64,000 nt of DNA from Heligmosomoides polygyrus polygyrus (GCA_947396885.1 OX377202.1:69908643-69972642), one strand, 5' to 3'; counted from the stretch's first letter, positions 49,560 to 61,339 are shown. Notes: generated from the letters alone by a model not told the origin. Program-made: numbers and translations.

Positions 49560-50250
49560 AGGATCGTGAACCGCTGTCGCCAAAATCTTCACTGCGTTCA
49601 AGGAGGACATCTCCTCATCCACGGTTCGTCGTTGATACCAGCGCTCCCGATCGGGAGATCGATATTGAAGACCAACTATGTCCTGGACGCACTGCCGCCT
49701 TGGACGACAAGACTCTCATGTATTCAGTACTTTCATGTATTAAGGCCAGCGGTAACTCCAGCGAATTAGCGAGAGAAGACCAGTAAACGACTTCACGCCA
49801 GTGCCGATCATAAATTCTCATGCGTACGACCGAAATGCGCGACACGGAACAAAGCGTCCTGGATCGGTCTCTGTGAATCACTTCTTCTCCCTCTGTACGG
49901 GAAGGACTTCGTTGTCGGTATGAAAGAGAGCTTGGTCCTCTGTGTCAAACATACGCGACAGTGGGTCGCGCCGCGACGAATCACCTCAAACATATGTAGT
50001 TGAAAGGCGACCCTAACAGGAACCATGTCCTCCTCTGTTGGTGGTGGCATTGCAAGGAATTAAGGAATTACGCAACGAAATCTATACTACCTCACGACAC
50101 CCCCGTCCACCAGTCGTGAAGCTGAGCCGTCAAAAGATCGCCAAACTTTTGACGGCTCAGCTTCGCGGAGATTGGGAAGTTATATCCCATATTCTTCATT
50201 GTTCCGACTTGGCTCTTTCTGAGTGGCATCTTTTCGAGTCTTGAGTCTTA
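49560..50250 (+). pseudogene. Decayed mariner transposase
   Basis: Three scattered blocks in order match mariner proteins: IDIEDQLCPGRTAALDD (second helix-turn-helix region), VLCVKHTRQWVAPRR (the block after the first catalytic Asp) and DWEVISHILHCSDLALSEWH (the third-Asp block, canonically WEVLPHPPYSPDLAPSDYH). Frameshifts separate them and the catalytic residues are lost. It belongs to a different mariner lineage from the copy at 54070. Confidence 0.6.
50118..50164. repeat. Small hairpin in the mariner remnant
   Basis: GAAGCTGAGCCGTCAAAAG and its exact inverse CTTTTGACGGCTCAGCTTC are separated by nine bases, so the mariner sequence carries a local inverted duplication. Confidence 0.75.
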
Positions 50251-50770
50251 AAATATCATCGTCGCTGTAAGAAATTCAGTATTAAGTTGGAGCGCGGCAC
50301 TGAGGTGGTTTATTGGTTCGGAGAGCCGCACCAGATGTTCGCCAGGGGCGCGGCACGATATCGTCAGGCTTAATCGTCAAGTCAAGACAAAAACGGAGAC
50401 TATGCATTTGTTTGAGTTCCTATTGTTAGAAAATTACGATCTTCTGAAGAATAAAGTCGGTGAAGTCATTTTTTTGAAGCCCCATTTATTTGACGTGCAA
50501 TGTGGAGGCTTCGCCGCGCATACTGCACATTTATTTGTGGCGCGCAGTGCAGCAGTGCATACAGCTAGAGATACATAGCGCCGAAGTCTCATTATGCATA
50601 TTCGAATATTAAGATGAGCCGAAAGCTTGCAGTGAAAAACCTGATGAGCAATGCCTCACCATTAAATCTTTGTGTAATATCTCACAGTGGAATTCTGGTA
50701 CGTCGGTTGGGCCTTATCAAACGGTCGAGAAATATGTATGAGCAAGAACAGATTAGGCCAAAGGTCTTTT

Positions 50771-50773
<3 letters not shown>

Positions 50774-50814
<41 letters not shown>
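50774..50814. repeat. (TA)n microsatellite, about 41 bp
   Basis: About 20 uninterrupted TA units. Confidence 0.9.
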
Positions 50815-50816
<2 letters not shown>

Positions 50817-51239
50817 TATATTCTATCTTATCTTTGATTGAGCAAATATTTCAACTCGTTATCTCAGTGGCGAAGTTTGATCGTGGTTTCACGTTCTTGA
50901 CTATCAATTAATGAGAGATGATCAAATAATGGGAGATGACATATAAAGGCAGAAAGGTAGAACTTACTTGTTCATTGCATACGTCGACAATATCGCCAAT
51001 GTTGCTTCGTATTGGATAGTCCATGGGGGATTCTTTAAAGTCATCTGTAAAAAGTGGAACTATAATGGTCTGCGCATAAGAACACCAATCCGCCCCCCAG
51101 CTACGATGAGGCAAATTCATAGCTATGGCTTAGGGTTCCTTTAATAGAAGTACATGTTATTAGTTATGTTATGATGAGGCAATATTCATTCCTCTATCAG
51201 CTCTCACTATACATCCCAGTACACACCTTCCTGTATCGA

Positions 51240-51985
51240 AATGGACGACACTACACGGCCTCAAGCGCGGTTCACACGTTGCTCACCAGATCATGAAGCG
51301 TGCACTTCGCCAATGCTCAAATTTACTCGCGCACAAATGAGAGCGAATTGGCAAGTGTCAAGTGCGATTGCAGCTGATCTGACCGGCAGTCAGAATAGCG
51401 GTCCCGAGATTCAGGTATTGCTTTTGAACGAAAACGACTGGAACTGTGACAGGCCCGTCCACGATCACAGACACTGATGGATAGATTCGAGGAATGATAA
51501 ACAAGGGTTGCCAGGAACAACTTTGGTTTTCGAGGTCGCTGCTCTGAGTTTATTTTCTGATACAAAAGTGAGGCGCTAGAAGTTCGCCTCGAGTGAGGCG
51601 TGCAGTGAAGGGTCTCAGAAAGTGCTTGGAGATCGTTTACTGCCGCATATCCAAAGATTTCGCAGGTCCAGTACTTGCGTCTGGACAAGATAATGGCTCC
51701 ATACACGAATCAAAGCCAACCACGGAGTGGCTCAATACTAATGGAATCAATCCAAAATGAGCCAGTTTTTCTTCAGGTCAGAAAAGCGATTTAGAAGATG
51801 CGAAATTCTTGTATACAATCTCTATAAGAATGGAGTCGCGTACTCCTAATCTCAAGGACGGGGACGCCGTACTTGATGCATGGGTTAAGGTAGGGCAAGT
51901 TGTTACTGACAACCTTATTAATAGTATGCCAAATAGAATTGTTGGTGCTGTTTACAACAAAGGCAAGAGGTGTAACAAAGAATTG
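51240..51985 (+). pseudogene. Decayed Tc1-like transposase
   Basis: Blocks in order: SPDHEACTSPMLKFTRAQMR and ANWQV (canonical region before the first catalytic Asp), VLLNENDWNCDRPVHDHRH (FSDEKxFNLDGP-like), GQDNGSIHESKPTTEWLNTN (QQDNAxxH block, second Asp) and DAWVKVGQVVTDNLINSMPN with RIVGAVYNKGKR (C-terminus). The SPDLNPIE block is eroded and frames differ between blocks. It is a dead Tc1-type element; terminal repeats were not found. Confidence 0.65.
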
Positions 51986-52727
51986 AACTTGCTCTGTTTG
52001 CGCCTATTTCTGTGGTTAGTCACGGTCTCGTGAATTGACCATAGAGATTTGCGCCGGCCTACTTCTCAATGAAAGTTTATAGTTTTTTGGGCGGGAAACA
52101 CGTTGGTAGCAATAATGCGCCTTGGCTGCGCGTTCTTAGACTACTTGTGGAGAAAGCCACACTCACAGCGTTGCTCCCGGGGGTGCAGTACTTTGCACCA
52201 ATTTCTGATTCGGTGTGTTCACGTTTTGCTTCTGGGGATGCACTGCTATTGAGACAGCTAAACGATTAGGACATAGAGACGGTTGAGGTTAGCAGACGAC
52301 GAGAGCACACTCAGAGAAAAATCGCAACTCCTCCCCGAGACCAATTGCAGGGCGGTTGAGTGCCGGTGTAGTCAAGCAGAAGGGCGAAATAAATCCACGA
52401 GCTTTACTGCCTCAACCGATGCTCTTCTACAAGAAACAGAAAAGAAAGGAGAGCTGAACTGAAGGCGAAGTGAACCGTTGGTGATCCTTCTCACGAGCGA
52501 CCCTTGGACAAATTTCCGAAGAATTATATGGAATTAGCTAGGCGATTAACGTCATAAACGCCAACGTCGGTATTTGTAGGAATGACGAGAATTGAGGAAC
52601 TTGTCGAGAGAACATTACTGAGAGAACAGGTAGCCTTCTTGAGCCTTCGCGTGCAGGCAGGACTAAAGAAGGGGAGGGAAGACCAGTAAAGGCGGACCAA
52701 CAATTAGATCCAGTAAGAAGAAACTAA

Positions 52728-53022
52728 GGGTGCGTGTAGCGCAGTCGGAGGAGGCGCCGACGGTCGCGTGCACCCGATACCAGGATCCTGGTTCGGGTTT
52801 TCCGCCCAGGCTAACCAAGCTTCCATCCCTCCGGGGTCGGTGAATTGGTACCAGATGTGTCTGGGAAGGATAAACGCTGACTTGTTCATCGGCTGGCCAC
52901 CGCAAGTCATTGTATGGCCAAATACGCATTCATATCGCCTCCACCACATCCTGTAGAATGCGCTGGCGCATCCCAAAAGGGATTGAGTAACGCCGTCTTT
53001 TATCCTTTATCCCTTATCCTAA
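52728..53022 (+). repeat. tRNA-derived SINE, best-preserved copy
   Basis: GGGTGCGTGTAGCGCAGTCG is a clear box A, and CCTGGTTCGGGTTTTCC, about 50 bp downstream, is a box B. A unique body follows (CGCCCAGGCTAACCAAG, GTCGGTGAATTGGTACCAG). It ends in a short tandem tail of TTTATCC/CTTATCC units at 53000-53022. The same body is present at 42890-43057 (minus) and 1345-1480 (plus). Open frames here are incidental. Confidence 0.8.
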
Positions 53023-53284
53023 AGAAGAAACAAGTGAGGGGAACTTGGCATCCGGATTCGTGTCAACGATATCCGTAAACACAAGCTGTTGGGCGTAAGA
53101 ACTGTTGTGGAGGAGCCACTTGAGTGCAGAAGTACTGCGCAGCACAAGCCAATGACGTTACTGAATAGTCCGGAGGGAATGTTTATGATGAACGCACGGA
53201 AGTGATGAACGGCTTGATGCCAATAAAGTACGCAGCAGATCCTAGTTGATAGCGATTTTTAATTTTTACAAAGACTATTTTGTG

Positions 53285-54000
53285 AAGCTGCAAATTCGCG
53301 CGAAGCGCGCAATTGCGACCCACGCCGTTGGGCGTGTGGAAGCTCTTGTATTGTCATAATCCAGACCACGACATTTCAGAAAAAGCTTACGGGTGAAGTT
53401 ATTCGAAACAATCTTAAGGAGGTTTATCTCCTTCTTTTGACAGAGACTGAAGACTGAAACACCACATTCTATTATACTATGGACCTTACGTAAAGTTTGC
53501 AGGCTCTCACAAGAGTAAATTGACCGTTGGTTTTCAGTACCTTGAATGAATTGTAAATTTAGATTGTAAATTTAGTAGTTAGCCTTCTTTACAAGTGCTT
53601 TGTAATGCTTAGGCTTTTTTTCAAAGCTTAGGTTACTGGAAAAATGGATCCCTATGTCTCGTTCACTAGAAAGTTGCTCTAAAACTGATTCATTGAGCGT
53701 GTAGGTTTGACAGGACTTTTAGGTTTTGTCTGTGCCAAAGGCAATGCGACTTTTCAGCAGAGAAGGATACTTCCCAGGTGTTTGCTAGTTTCTCTACAAA
53801 ATTTATAACTGCTTAGACATCACAGGAGGCTCCTTGGGTCTCAAATTCTTTGTAGTATCGTCCGCCTACATTTCACAAGCAACTACAAACCTTTGAACTG
53901 ATTCAGGAAGCTCATACATATACAAAAGAAATAGCGGTGAGAGTACTCTACCTTGTGGAACTCAGGATGGAGTACTCTCACTATTATTTTTTTTTTAATT
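53285..54000 (-). pseudogene. CR1/jockey-like LINE reverse transcriptase, 3' fragment
   Basis: On the minus strand VPQGRVLSPLFLLYMYELPE is the conserved VPQGSVLSPLLF block, followed by a decayed ADDTTKNL (the catalytic xADD region, with a stop just before), RDIGIHFSSNLSFEKKPKH and NFTRKLFLKCRGL. Stops and frameshifts are frequent. It ends near a GC-rich block with GCGCGAAGCGCGC at 53300, a sequence echoed at 27740-27790, which may mark the 3' end of the family. Confidence 0.7.
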
Positions 54001-54069
54001 TCTACTATCGCATTAGTTTCTCTAATTTTTTACTATTTAGAAATATGAAACAACGTTGAAAACGAATTA

Positions 54070-55345
54070 TTAGGTTGTAACGAATTAAATGGCACTGGCT
54101 CGCGCCATTTTTTGGCGCGTGTTTACGCGTTTGATCAAGAACAAACCGTAACATATGATTTCATATCATTTAGAAGCACAAACTTTGCTCTATCGGCGAG
54201 TACCAAATTTTCCATGTAAAAGTGGGAAATCTTTAGAGTTTCATTGACTTTTTTGCAGATGGACAAAAGGGTAATCCGAGGCATTTACTTGTATGAATTC
54301 AAGCTGGGCACTACAGCTAAGGAGGCGGACGAGAAGATCAACGCCGCATTCGGTCAAGGATGTTCCACAATTCGGACGGCGTATCGTTGGTATCAGAAGT
54401 TCCGGAATGGAGATGAGAGCTTGAAAGAACATGAAGGTCGTGGGAGGCATAGTGATGTTGATGAGGACAAGCTGAGAGATGTGGTAGAGGAGGATCCACA
54501 CAAAGGTATCAGGGAGATAGCGAAGGTTCTTGGCGTCAGTCACAACACAGCTGCCCGGCATCTGAAGGAAACTGGAAAGACCAAAAAGCTGGAAAGATGG
54601 GTGCCTCACGAGCTGTCTGAGGAGCAAAGAAACCGACGATATGAGATCTCGTCCGCACTGCTTCTACGGAACGAAACGGACCCATTCCTTGATCGCATCG
54701 TAACCTGTGACGAGAAATGGATAATGTACGACAACAGGCGACGATCGGCACAGTGGGTGGACAGCGATGAGAGCGCCAAGGTTTTTGCGAAGTCGGAATT
54801 GCACCAAAAGAAAGTAATGGTGACAGTATGGTGGTGTTCGCTGGGAATTATTCACCACAGCTTCCTCCCTCCCGGTGAATCCATCACGGCAGAGAAGTAC
54901 TGCATTGAAATTGAAGAAATGATGAAAAAGTTGAAGGATATCCGACCGGCCTTGGTAAACCGAAGGCGAGTTCTCCTTCTGCACGACAATGCTCGCCCCC
55001 ATGTAGCACGAATGACGTTGCAGAAATTGAATGAGCTGAGCATTGAAACTCTACCACATCCTCCGTTTTCTCCCGACCTCTCCCCAACAGACTACCATTT
55101 CTTCAAGCATCTTAGCGACTTCTTGGTAGGGAAAATATTCAAATACCAACAGGATGCCGAAAGTGCCTTCGAAGATTTCCGGAAACTGCTGATTTTTAAG
55201 CTACTGGAAAAAAGCTTATGTCACGTTGGCGAAGATGTGTAGAATCAGATGGTTTTTATTTCGATTAATAAACTTGCCCACAAGCCGAGATATTAATTGT
55301 TTAAATTTACAGTGGTTCAGTGCCATTTATTTCGCTACAACCTAA
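54070..55345 (+). mobile_element. Complete mariner element with TIRs and TA duplication
   Basis: The 28-bp ends start TTAGGTTGTA and finish AAATGGCACTG and match at 26 of 28 positions. TA flanks each end (54068-54069, 55346-55347). Length 1276 bp is standard for mariner. The transposase frame is open over nearly the whole interior, so this is the best-preserved DNA transposon here. Confidence 0.93.
54259..55242 (+). CDS. Mariner transposase, D,D34D core intact, C-terminus frameshifted
   Basis: From the ATG at 54259 the frame gives 327 residues; an upstream in-phase TTG is not needed. Residues 1-110 hold the paired helix-turn-helix DNA-binding region, with YQKFRNGDESLKEHEGRGR between the halves. 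WVPHEL (114-119) is the mariner linker signature. Catalytic Asp 151 (VTCDEKW), 243 (LLHDNARPH) and 278 (SPDLSPTDYHFF) are present, with 34 residues between the last two. Near the end the frame leaves the family pattern: SRWRRCVESDGFYFD is readable just downstream in another frame, behind a TAA. The last 30 or so residues are therefore lost and the protein is probably inactive or impaired. Confidence 0.9.
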   Translation: MDKRVIRGIYLYEFKLGTTAKEADEKINAAFGQGCSTIRTAYRWYQKFRNGDESLKEHEGRGRHSDVDEDKLRDVVEEDPHKGIREIAKVLGVSHNTAARHLKETGKTKKLERWVPHELSEEQRNRRYEISSALLLRNETDPFLDRIVTCDEKWIMYDNRRRSAQWVDSDESAKVFAKSELHQKKVMVTVWWCSLGIIHHSFLPPGESITAEKYCIEIEEMMKKLKDIRPALVNRRRVLLLHDNARPHVARMTLQKLNELSIETLPHPPFSPDLSPTDYHFFKHLSDFLVGKIFKYQQDAESAFEDFRKLLIFKLLEKSLCHVGEDV

Positions 55346-55475
55346 TAATTGGTCTGATAGAGCGAAAAATTCTGTGCAGAAAGTGGCATTAATGCGCAAT
55401 GCAAGTTGAGTTTTTAGTTAAAAATAGACGAATGAAAGCTATTACAACGATGTTTTATTGCGATCAAAACTTCTA

Positions 55476-55550
55476 GCGCCAGGCGGGACTCGAACCCGCA
55501 CCTCCCTCTGACCGGGCGGGAATGCTCTACGCCATTACACCACCGGCGCT
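55476..55550 (-). tRNA. tRNA-like sequence, copy 1 (pseudogene or SINE head)
   Basis: The minus strand has a 7-bp acceptor stem (GCGCCGG with CTGGCGC), box A-like TGGTGTAATGG, and a perfect T arm (GCGGG TTCGAGT CCCGC). The anticodon stem has one mismatch and its loop reads CCGGTCA, with C instead of U at position 33, and the D stem is weak. It keeps pol III signals but is unlikely to be a working tRNA. Confidence 0.45.
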
Positions 55551-55755
55551 GTTTGATCGAATGCAACATCCACACCTCGTGGGACCGATCAGCACCCACC
55601 CGTATCCGGGATGAGCTGGCCGCTGATATCAGCATAGGAACAGTTAAGCTGATGGTCTTGATAGAAACAGTTCAAATCAGTTTCTTTAAGCCTCAATTAG
55701 CTGGTATCGAGGTTGTAAGCTGTCACAGCGACGTTTTGTTGCGATCAAAACATCT

Positions 55756-55830
55756 AGCGCTAGGCAGGACTCGAACCCGCACCTCCCTCTGACCGGGAGG
55801 GAACGCTCTACGCCATTACACCACCGGCGC
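55756..55830 (-). tRNA. tRNA-like sequence, copy 2 (pseudogene or SINE head)
   Basis: Same as copy 1, but the anticodon stem is fully paired (CCCTC with GAGGG) around the loop CCGGTCA, while the T arm has a mismatch (GCGGG TTCGAGT CCTGC). A nominal GGT anticodon is not credible with C33. The two copies have lost different stems. Confidence 0.4.
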
Positions 55831-55959
55831 TGTTTGATCGAACGCAACATCCACACCTCGTGGGACTCATCAGCACTCACCCATATATCGGGATGAGCCC
55901 GCCGCTGATATCAGCATGGAACCAGTTAAGCTGTAAGTCTAGATTGAAATGACGAATAA

Positions 55960-58900
55960 AACTGACGCAAATCTTGAAAACTTTCCGGACAACCTAATAA
56001 CGGAGGCGATTTTGATGTGTATTTACCCAGCACAATGAGGTGCGCTAATCAGTCGATCAGAAAGTCAGCACTGCTTCCGGCACTTACAGGTCCGTGCATA
56101 GAAAACGAGGACTTTTGATTGAGTTCTACTCCGCGTTAGAGGACGAAAGTGCAGAACACAACCGACGGCAACAGAAGGTACTGTAGAATGTTCCCAATTT
56201 TGACGCAGGCGGGATTACATCCTGGAGATTTTGTGTGCGCAGAGGCCCTCTACCCTACTTCCTTTCCAGACAGGTCGTGTTCTGAATTCACCAGTCCCGC
56301 GGGATTAGAAGACATGGTTGAGCTGGCAGGACCTGAACATTGAATCGATTCGGAATAACTGAATAATCGATTCGAAACGGGGTAAATAAACAACTCGGCA
56401 CCTATTTCCGCTGCGTTATAAGCATGGTAAAAGAAGCCAAAGAAGTTTATATTTCAAGGGAACTTCCCAAAACATGCTAGGTGGACGGTGAATTGGGACA
56501 AGACCTTTGAACAGACTTCAGTACGAAACCAGTGCTCACGAAATCGACGACTTTAGCCGTTCGAAGTCGGCATAGCCGAGATCTACAATATCTGTAAGAG
56601 CGATGTACCTTAGTCTACTCTTCCTAACGATTAACTATGATCTCTTCCTCTCTACCACTTTTGTTTTCTGTTCCCTTTTGCCTTATTTAGTGAAGATCGC
56701 AATGTCAGTGTGATAATTTTCGATTTCTTTTTTCGATTTTTTTGATAATTCCGATTTCAAGGTGGCTTCTCGCGGCGGAACGTAGAGTTGCCTGTTTCTT
56801 ATATAAAGAAAGCTGTTTTCCACCTACCGCTGAGCTGGGTGTAGTCCATTACATTCCAAGCCCTATTAGCGTTGTTTAGGTCTACAGTCAAAGTTTACTA
56901 GAAAGCTGGTTGGCTAACAAGAAAGCTAAACTAGACTCACTGAAAGACAGCCATGTGCCGGCGCGCACAGTGCTAAGTACCGTCAGACAGAGCAACAAGA
57001 ATGTGCGAAGTGATGCCATTGACCCTGAAGGAAGTCTAGATTATGAAGGAGCGGACAGATACTTATGCGATGAGGACAGACACAATCACGAAATTCAGAA
57101 AATTGAAGGCGAAACGATCGGCGGACAGCAGCCAAATGGTGTTAGTTGATATCGGCGATGCGCGTTGAGAAGAAATATTGGAAGATATTGTGAAAATTGC
57201 AGAAGTGCGGAAATTTTGCTTGAGAAAGCATAAACCGTCTACACGTGTAAAGCTAACTTCGGAACCGCTTTCTTGGCTACAACGAGTGAAGAACGTGGTG
57301 CCTAACTTTAGTAGAACCACGACACCTCAAACAGCACGGCTTAGCCAGCTCAGAATACATTTGTTCCGCGAAAAAAGATGACGGATTCGCCTGCCACTTT
57401 AGGATTGCCAAGTACAAATCTAAGCCAGCTAGGAGATGGTGCGGGTTCCACTCCAGCCTGGCGCTAGAGTTTTGTTCGCAACAAAGGATCATCGTGAGAC
57501 ATCTTAGTGTGCCTTCCACTCATGAACGGTCCAGATAGTTTTTAATCGCAGGAAGCAAAGAATTTATGTTGAATCCGGAGGCAAGGAGGCTTTTCAAACC
57601 CACTAACTATTCCAGTTAAAGTTTGTGGGAAATGAAAATTGAATCGCATACCGATGAAATTATAATGAGCAATCCCACAGGTAACCATGCGACTTATATT
57701 TCTCGAGAGTTTCGTAAAAACAAGTAGGAGATGGACGATTGTGACACAAGAAATAGCCACGTTGTTTCATCCCCTTCTGACATAATGCCGTGTTTATGAG
57801 CGGTTAAATCGCTGCTTGAATTTCATGATTTTTTCACTCCATTCGTGAAAATTCTCAATAGTAATTATTTGAAGGAGAAAATTTCTGAGAGTGGTAAATC
57901 TAGAAATACCTCAACAGATTCCTAAAAATGATGTTCCTGTAACAAATTGAAGAAAAGAAGATCCGCAAAGATCTACGTTACTGTTCCAAGAAATGAAGCT
58001 TTGCGCTCATCTTGTGTGAGTGTTCTTGTGCAAGAATCACGCTGCTCATTGAGCTTAGCAATGGTTTTCGCTGGCTAGTTGAAGGAACTGCGGAATATTC
58101 CTTGCCAGCGAAGCCTGGTTAGCCAAGGTCTCGTTGACTTTGAGTTGAATCTGTAACCTAATAGGGCTGCTTAAGGAGGTCAGCAATCTCTGCCAATTGC
58201 GCCACAGAGTTCAAGTTTACAAGGTCTTATCGTTCGGGCGTTCTTTGACTTCGCCGTATGCATTCGTATTGTGCGTGTTCGTGTCCCGGGAAGAGGTAGG
58301 AACAAGCCGAAGAGAACAAGCAGAGAACTAAAAGGGCACTCACAGATTGGAGCAAGGCAAATGGTGATCGCCTGTTCAATTCAATGCGGTTCTCCCAGCG
58401 TCCGTTCAGAAATTTAAGCCTATTTTTATGTGAAGTGGAGCAGATCTGTGTTGCGCTTCACTACTGGCGACTAATGAAAGAGGAAAGGCCCACATCAGCC
58501 AGAGCGATCCATGGTAATGCAGCAATATTCTTAGTATCACCTCCACCTCCTGGTCGTCGACGGCCTCCATTATATGATTTTCAGTTTTGATCCGAATATG
58601 GGTACGTGACTGAGCGTAAAGTTTTCGTTTTAAAAACGTCTTGCTCAAATTCTTCGAAGGTCATGAAGAAGTACGAAAGTGGCCCCCTCTAGACTTGCTC
58701 CTCTTTTAGTTCCAAGTTCTGTTGAGGATGAAGGCAGGGGACAGCTGTTAATGGCAATGTCTTCAATCTCGGATAGGTCTTTAAAACGGTTATGTCACAG
58801 GCACAGAAAAGTTTATGACAGCTCAGATGTCTCAATGAGTCTGTTGTTAGCTAACAGTGACAATCGAAAAGTGCATCTTGTCGAAAAGTGCATCTAAAAC

Positions 58901-60110
58901 ATTGTAGGAAATAATGCCACCTTATTCCTCCCCTTAGCCTTGTCTTATCATTTTTCAGAGCTTTATTTTGTTATTTGTATGCTCGTTGCATTATGTGTAG
59001 TTAAGGGTGTAACGCATGCCTTGAGCAAGAAAGTAAGCAATCAGATAAATAAGAAATAATTAAATAAATACTTGACATATGAAGCAAGGAGAAAAAGAGG
59101 GATTAGCAAGAGAAGAGGACTCTTTTGCCTTCATTTCTCTTCACAATGTGAGTTGTAGGCAAGCGAGTGCGCGAGCAGCAGGCAACGCTCTGGTGGCCGA
59201 AAGTTGCGCTCGGAAGCATTGCGTATAATAATGTGAGTCTGAGAAAAACATCCTAAATTCCCATTAATGCCTGCGTGACTTGCAGCTGCCCTGTTAGACG
59301 AGCGGTTTCTGTCTATAATCCCACCTGAGGGCAGGTGCTATGAAGATCTCTAAGAGTGACACGTTCTGGACAATGTGAAATTTGCTGAGCATCAACCTCC
59401 TTGAAAGCATGTTCGCATAGAAATTAGCCACTTAGGTGAGTCTGCAACTTGTGAAACTGTATTCAAATAAGAAAAATCCGAAGAAAAACACCGTGATAGT
59501 TCCACAGCAGCGGCAGGATGTGATGATTCTAGTCGATAGTGCCCAGAAATAGCGCTCCAACGCCACGTTTGCGAATAAAATGGAGGTCGATTAGTTCCTG
59601 GGCCGTTACGGTGCAAAACCAAACAGCTACATCCTTAAATGTAATGTTGAGAGCAGTCCGGTGAAGGGAAGCACGAAGACCGGTTGTGCTCGGCAGTAAT
59701 TCCCACACTCTACACTCGCCCTCCCTCACCCATTCATTATCCCGGTCACCGTGTTCACGCATCCCGCAGTGTTCGCTCTAATGCTAGGTCAGATTCCGAA
59801 GCAACCATCTTCGCTTCGCTGAAGCGCGGGAAAAACGGTTGACAACCACCCTGGTGCCGGAGAGCGCCGTAGAACCCTCGGTCATGGTCTCGCCCAAACT
59901 CTTATCTAAAAGACATCGGTTTTAGGCTTGAAAAGCAAGAACATTAGGTCGGAACCTGGCGTTTCCTTGCCATAAAAGTGTACAAAAGTGTCGACCTCAC
60001 AAACACTGCTGTTTTGATATTGCACATGAAACTGCCATATTTCCTCAACGGTGAGTTCATAGTGATTCTTTTATGTCACTCCGTAGGTTTGAACTTTATC
60101 ATTCTCGTAA
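55960..60110. other. No gene identified
   Basis: Frames stay under about 80 codons. An AT-rich block at 58950-59080 with TAAATAAATA could be a retroelement tail. One tRNA-like repeat (58.14 kb) is listed separately. Confidence 0.45.
58139..58215 (-). repeat. tRNA-related sequence
   Basis: The minus strand has CTGTGGCGCAATTGGCAGAG, a good box A, and about 40 bp later CAGATTCAACTC, a weak box B. Acceptor pairing is poor. Probably an eroded tRNA-derived repeat. Confidence 0.35.
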
Positions 60111-60779
60111 AGAACTGTCCAAATTCGACTTTCGACGAATCTTCGCGTGGCGTTGGTAAACTGTTATTGTGCTCTTGTCACACCCATTAACCATGATTGT
60201 TGTTCACTTTTTATTCGTTTTTTGTTCGGCTTAGGTGTCGACGAGTTTCGTCCTCGTCAGATTTTGGAATAGTCGGAAACATATGCGGCACTCCTTCGAC
60301 ACTGCTAGCCCAAGTATCATTTCATAGTTCGGGGTACTAATCTAAAAACAGGGACATCTCACGACATCACAGCTTTAAATGGACGACTAGCCTTCGAGGG
60401 ATCGTCCATCAGCGGGACCTCAAAGCTCCCGCTGATGGAAGTAGACGTGCTTCAGCCACGAGGCCTCCCGACTTAGTCACCCCGTGGATACGATCATATA
60501 GATCGAAACTCACAGAGCTCTGCGAAGGGTGCCAGCTCTTGGGTTACCGGTAGGGGCTCCTCCTTCCGGTCGACCCGAGAACTCTTAGCTGCGATCCAAA
60601 GCACTTACCTTTTGTAAGGCCATCCAAATGCGTGCTATTCGTCTCAGGCCAACTAAGCGAGATGCGAAACACCATATCGGGTCGAAAGTGCGCTCATCTA
60701 CACGATTTGGTCAGAGTCATTGAAGTCTCTCCTAGCACCCTAAAAAGACAGCAGCTGGTTCAAAACCGTATCTGCGAAG

Positions 60780-61130
60780 TGATGTGTTCCATACCATATC
60801 GGGTCGTCTACCCTAATGGGAAGGGAGGAGATGATGTCATGCAATAAATGTGGGGAGAATTACAGAGGGGAAACAGGAAGACCCCTCTGTGTCAGAATAA
60901 AGGAGCATTTGGATGCCTTAGAAAAGGTAATGTCCAGACTCCTTGGGGGAACACAGGGTCCGATGCCATGCTGGCGCGTTGTTAGAAGTAGAAGTCTGTA
61001 TGGATCTTCGCGTGAAAGAATGACATACGGGCGACATTAGAAGCGCATTGGATCGCAGCCATAGGTTCTCGGGTCGACCGGGAGGAGGAGTGCACCTACC
61101 GGCAACCCACTCGATCTATATGATCTTATA
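60780..61130 (+). pseudogene. GIY-YIG endonuclease remnant of a Penelope-like element
   Basis: VVYPNGKGGDDVM shifts frame into MSCNKCGENYRGETGRPLCV, continuing RIKEHLDALEK, which is the C-x2-C linker and the YxGETGRxLxxRxxEH core of GIY-YIG endonucleases of Penelope-like elements. After another frameshift, TLEAHWIAAIGSRVDREEE recalls the following conserved helix. At least two frameshifts disable it. Confidence 0.65.
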
Positions 61131-61339
61131 CACAGAGTGACCAGAGGAGGAGGGTCTCGCGGGCTGATGCTCACTCCCACGTCTACGTCCATCAGGGGAT
61201 GCTTTGTGGTCCTTCGTCGTCCCCTCGAAGGTAAGTCGTCCATTTACAACTGTGGTATCGGGTGATGTCTCTAATTTGGTTGAGATTAGTACCCTGAACT
61301 ATGAAACGATGTTTGGGCTAGAAATGTCGTTGATGTTTT

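Larger units (their letters stand above)
55433..55950 (-). repeat. Tandem pair of a tRNA-containing repeat
   Basis: Two copies about 275 bp apart (55433-55670 and 55707-55950) share TTGCGATCAAAAC, the tRNA-like block, TGTTTGATCGAA, CAACATCCACACCTCGTGGG and GATATCAGCAT. They are about 90% alike by eye, so the duplication is fairly recent. Confidence 0.8.

Noticed and set aside
49237..50050. Minus-strand open frames of 60-88 codons
   Set aside because: They are antisense to the mariner remnant, which explains the plus-strand sequence better.
54244..54258. TTG at 54244 as the mariner start
   Set aside because: The ATG at 54259 gives the expected N-terminus (MDKRVIRG) and needs no non-standard start.
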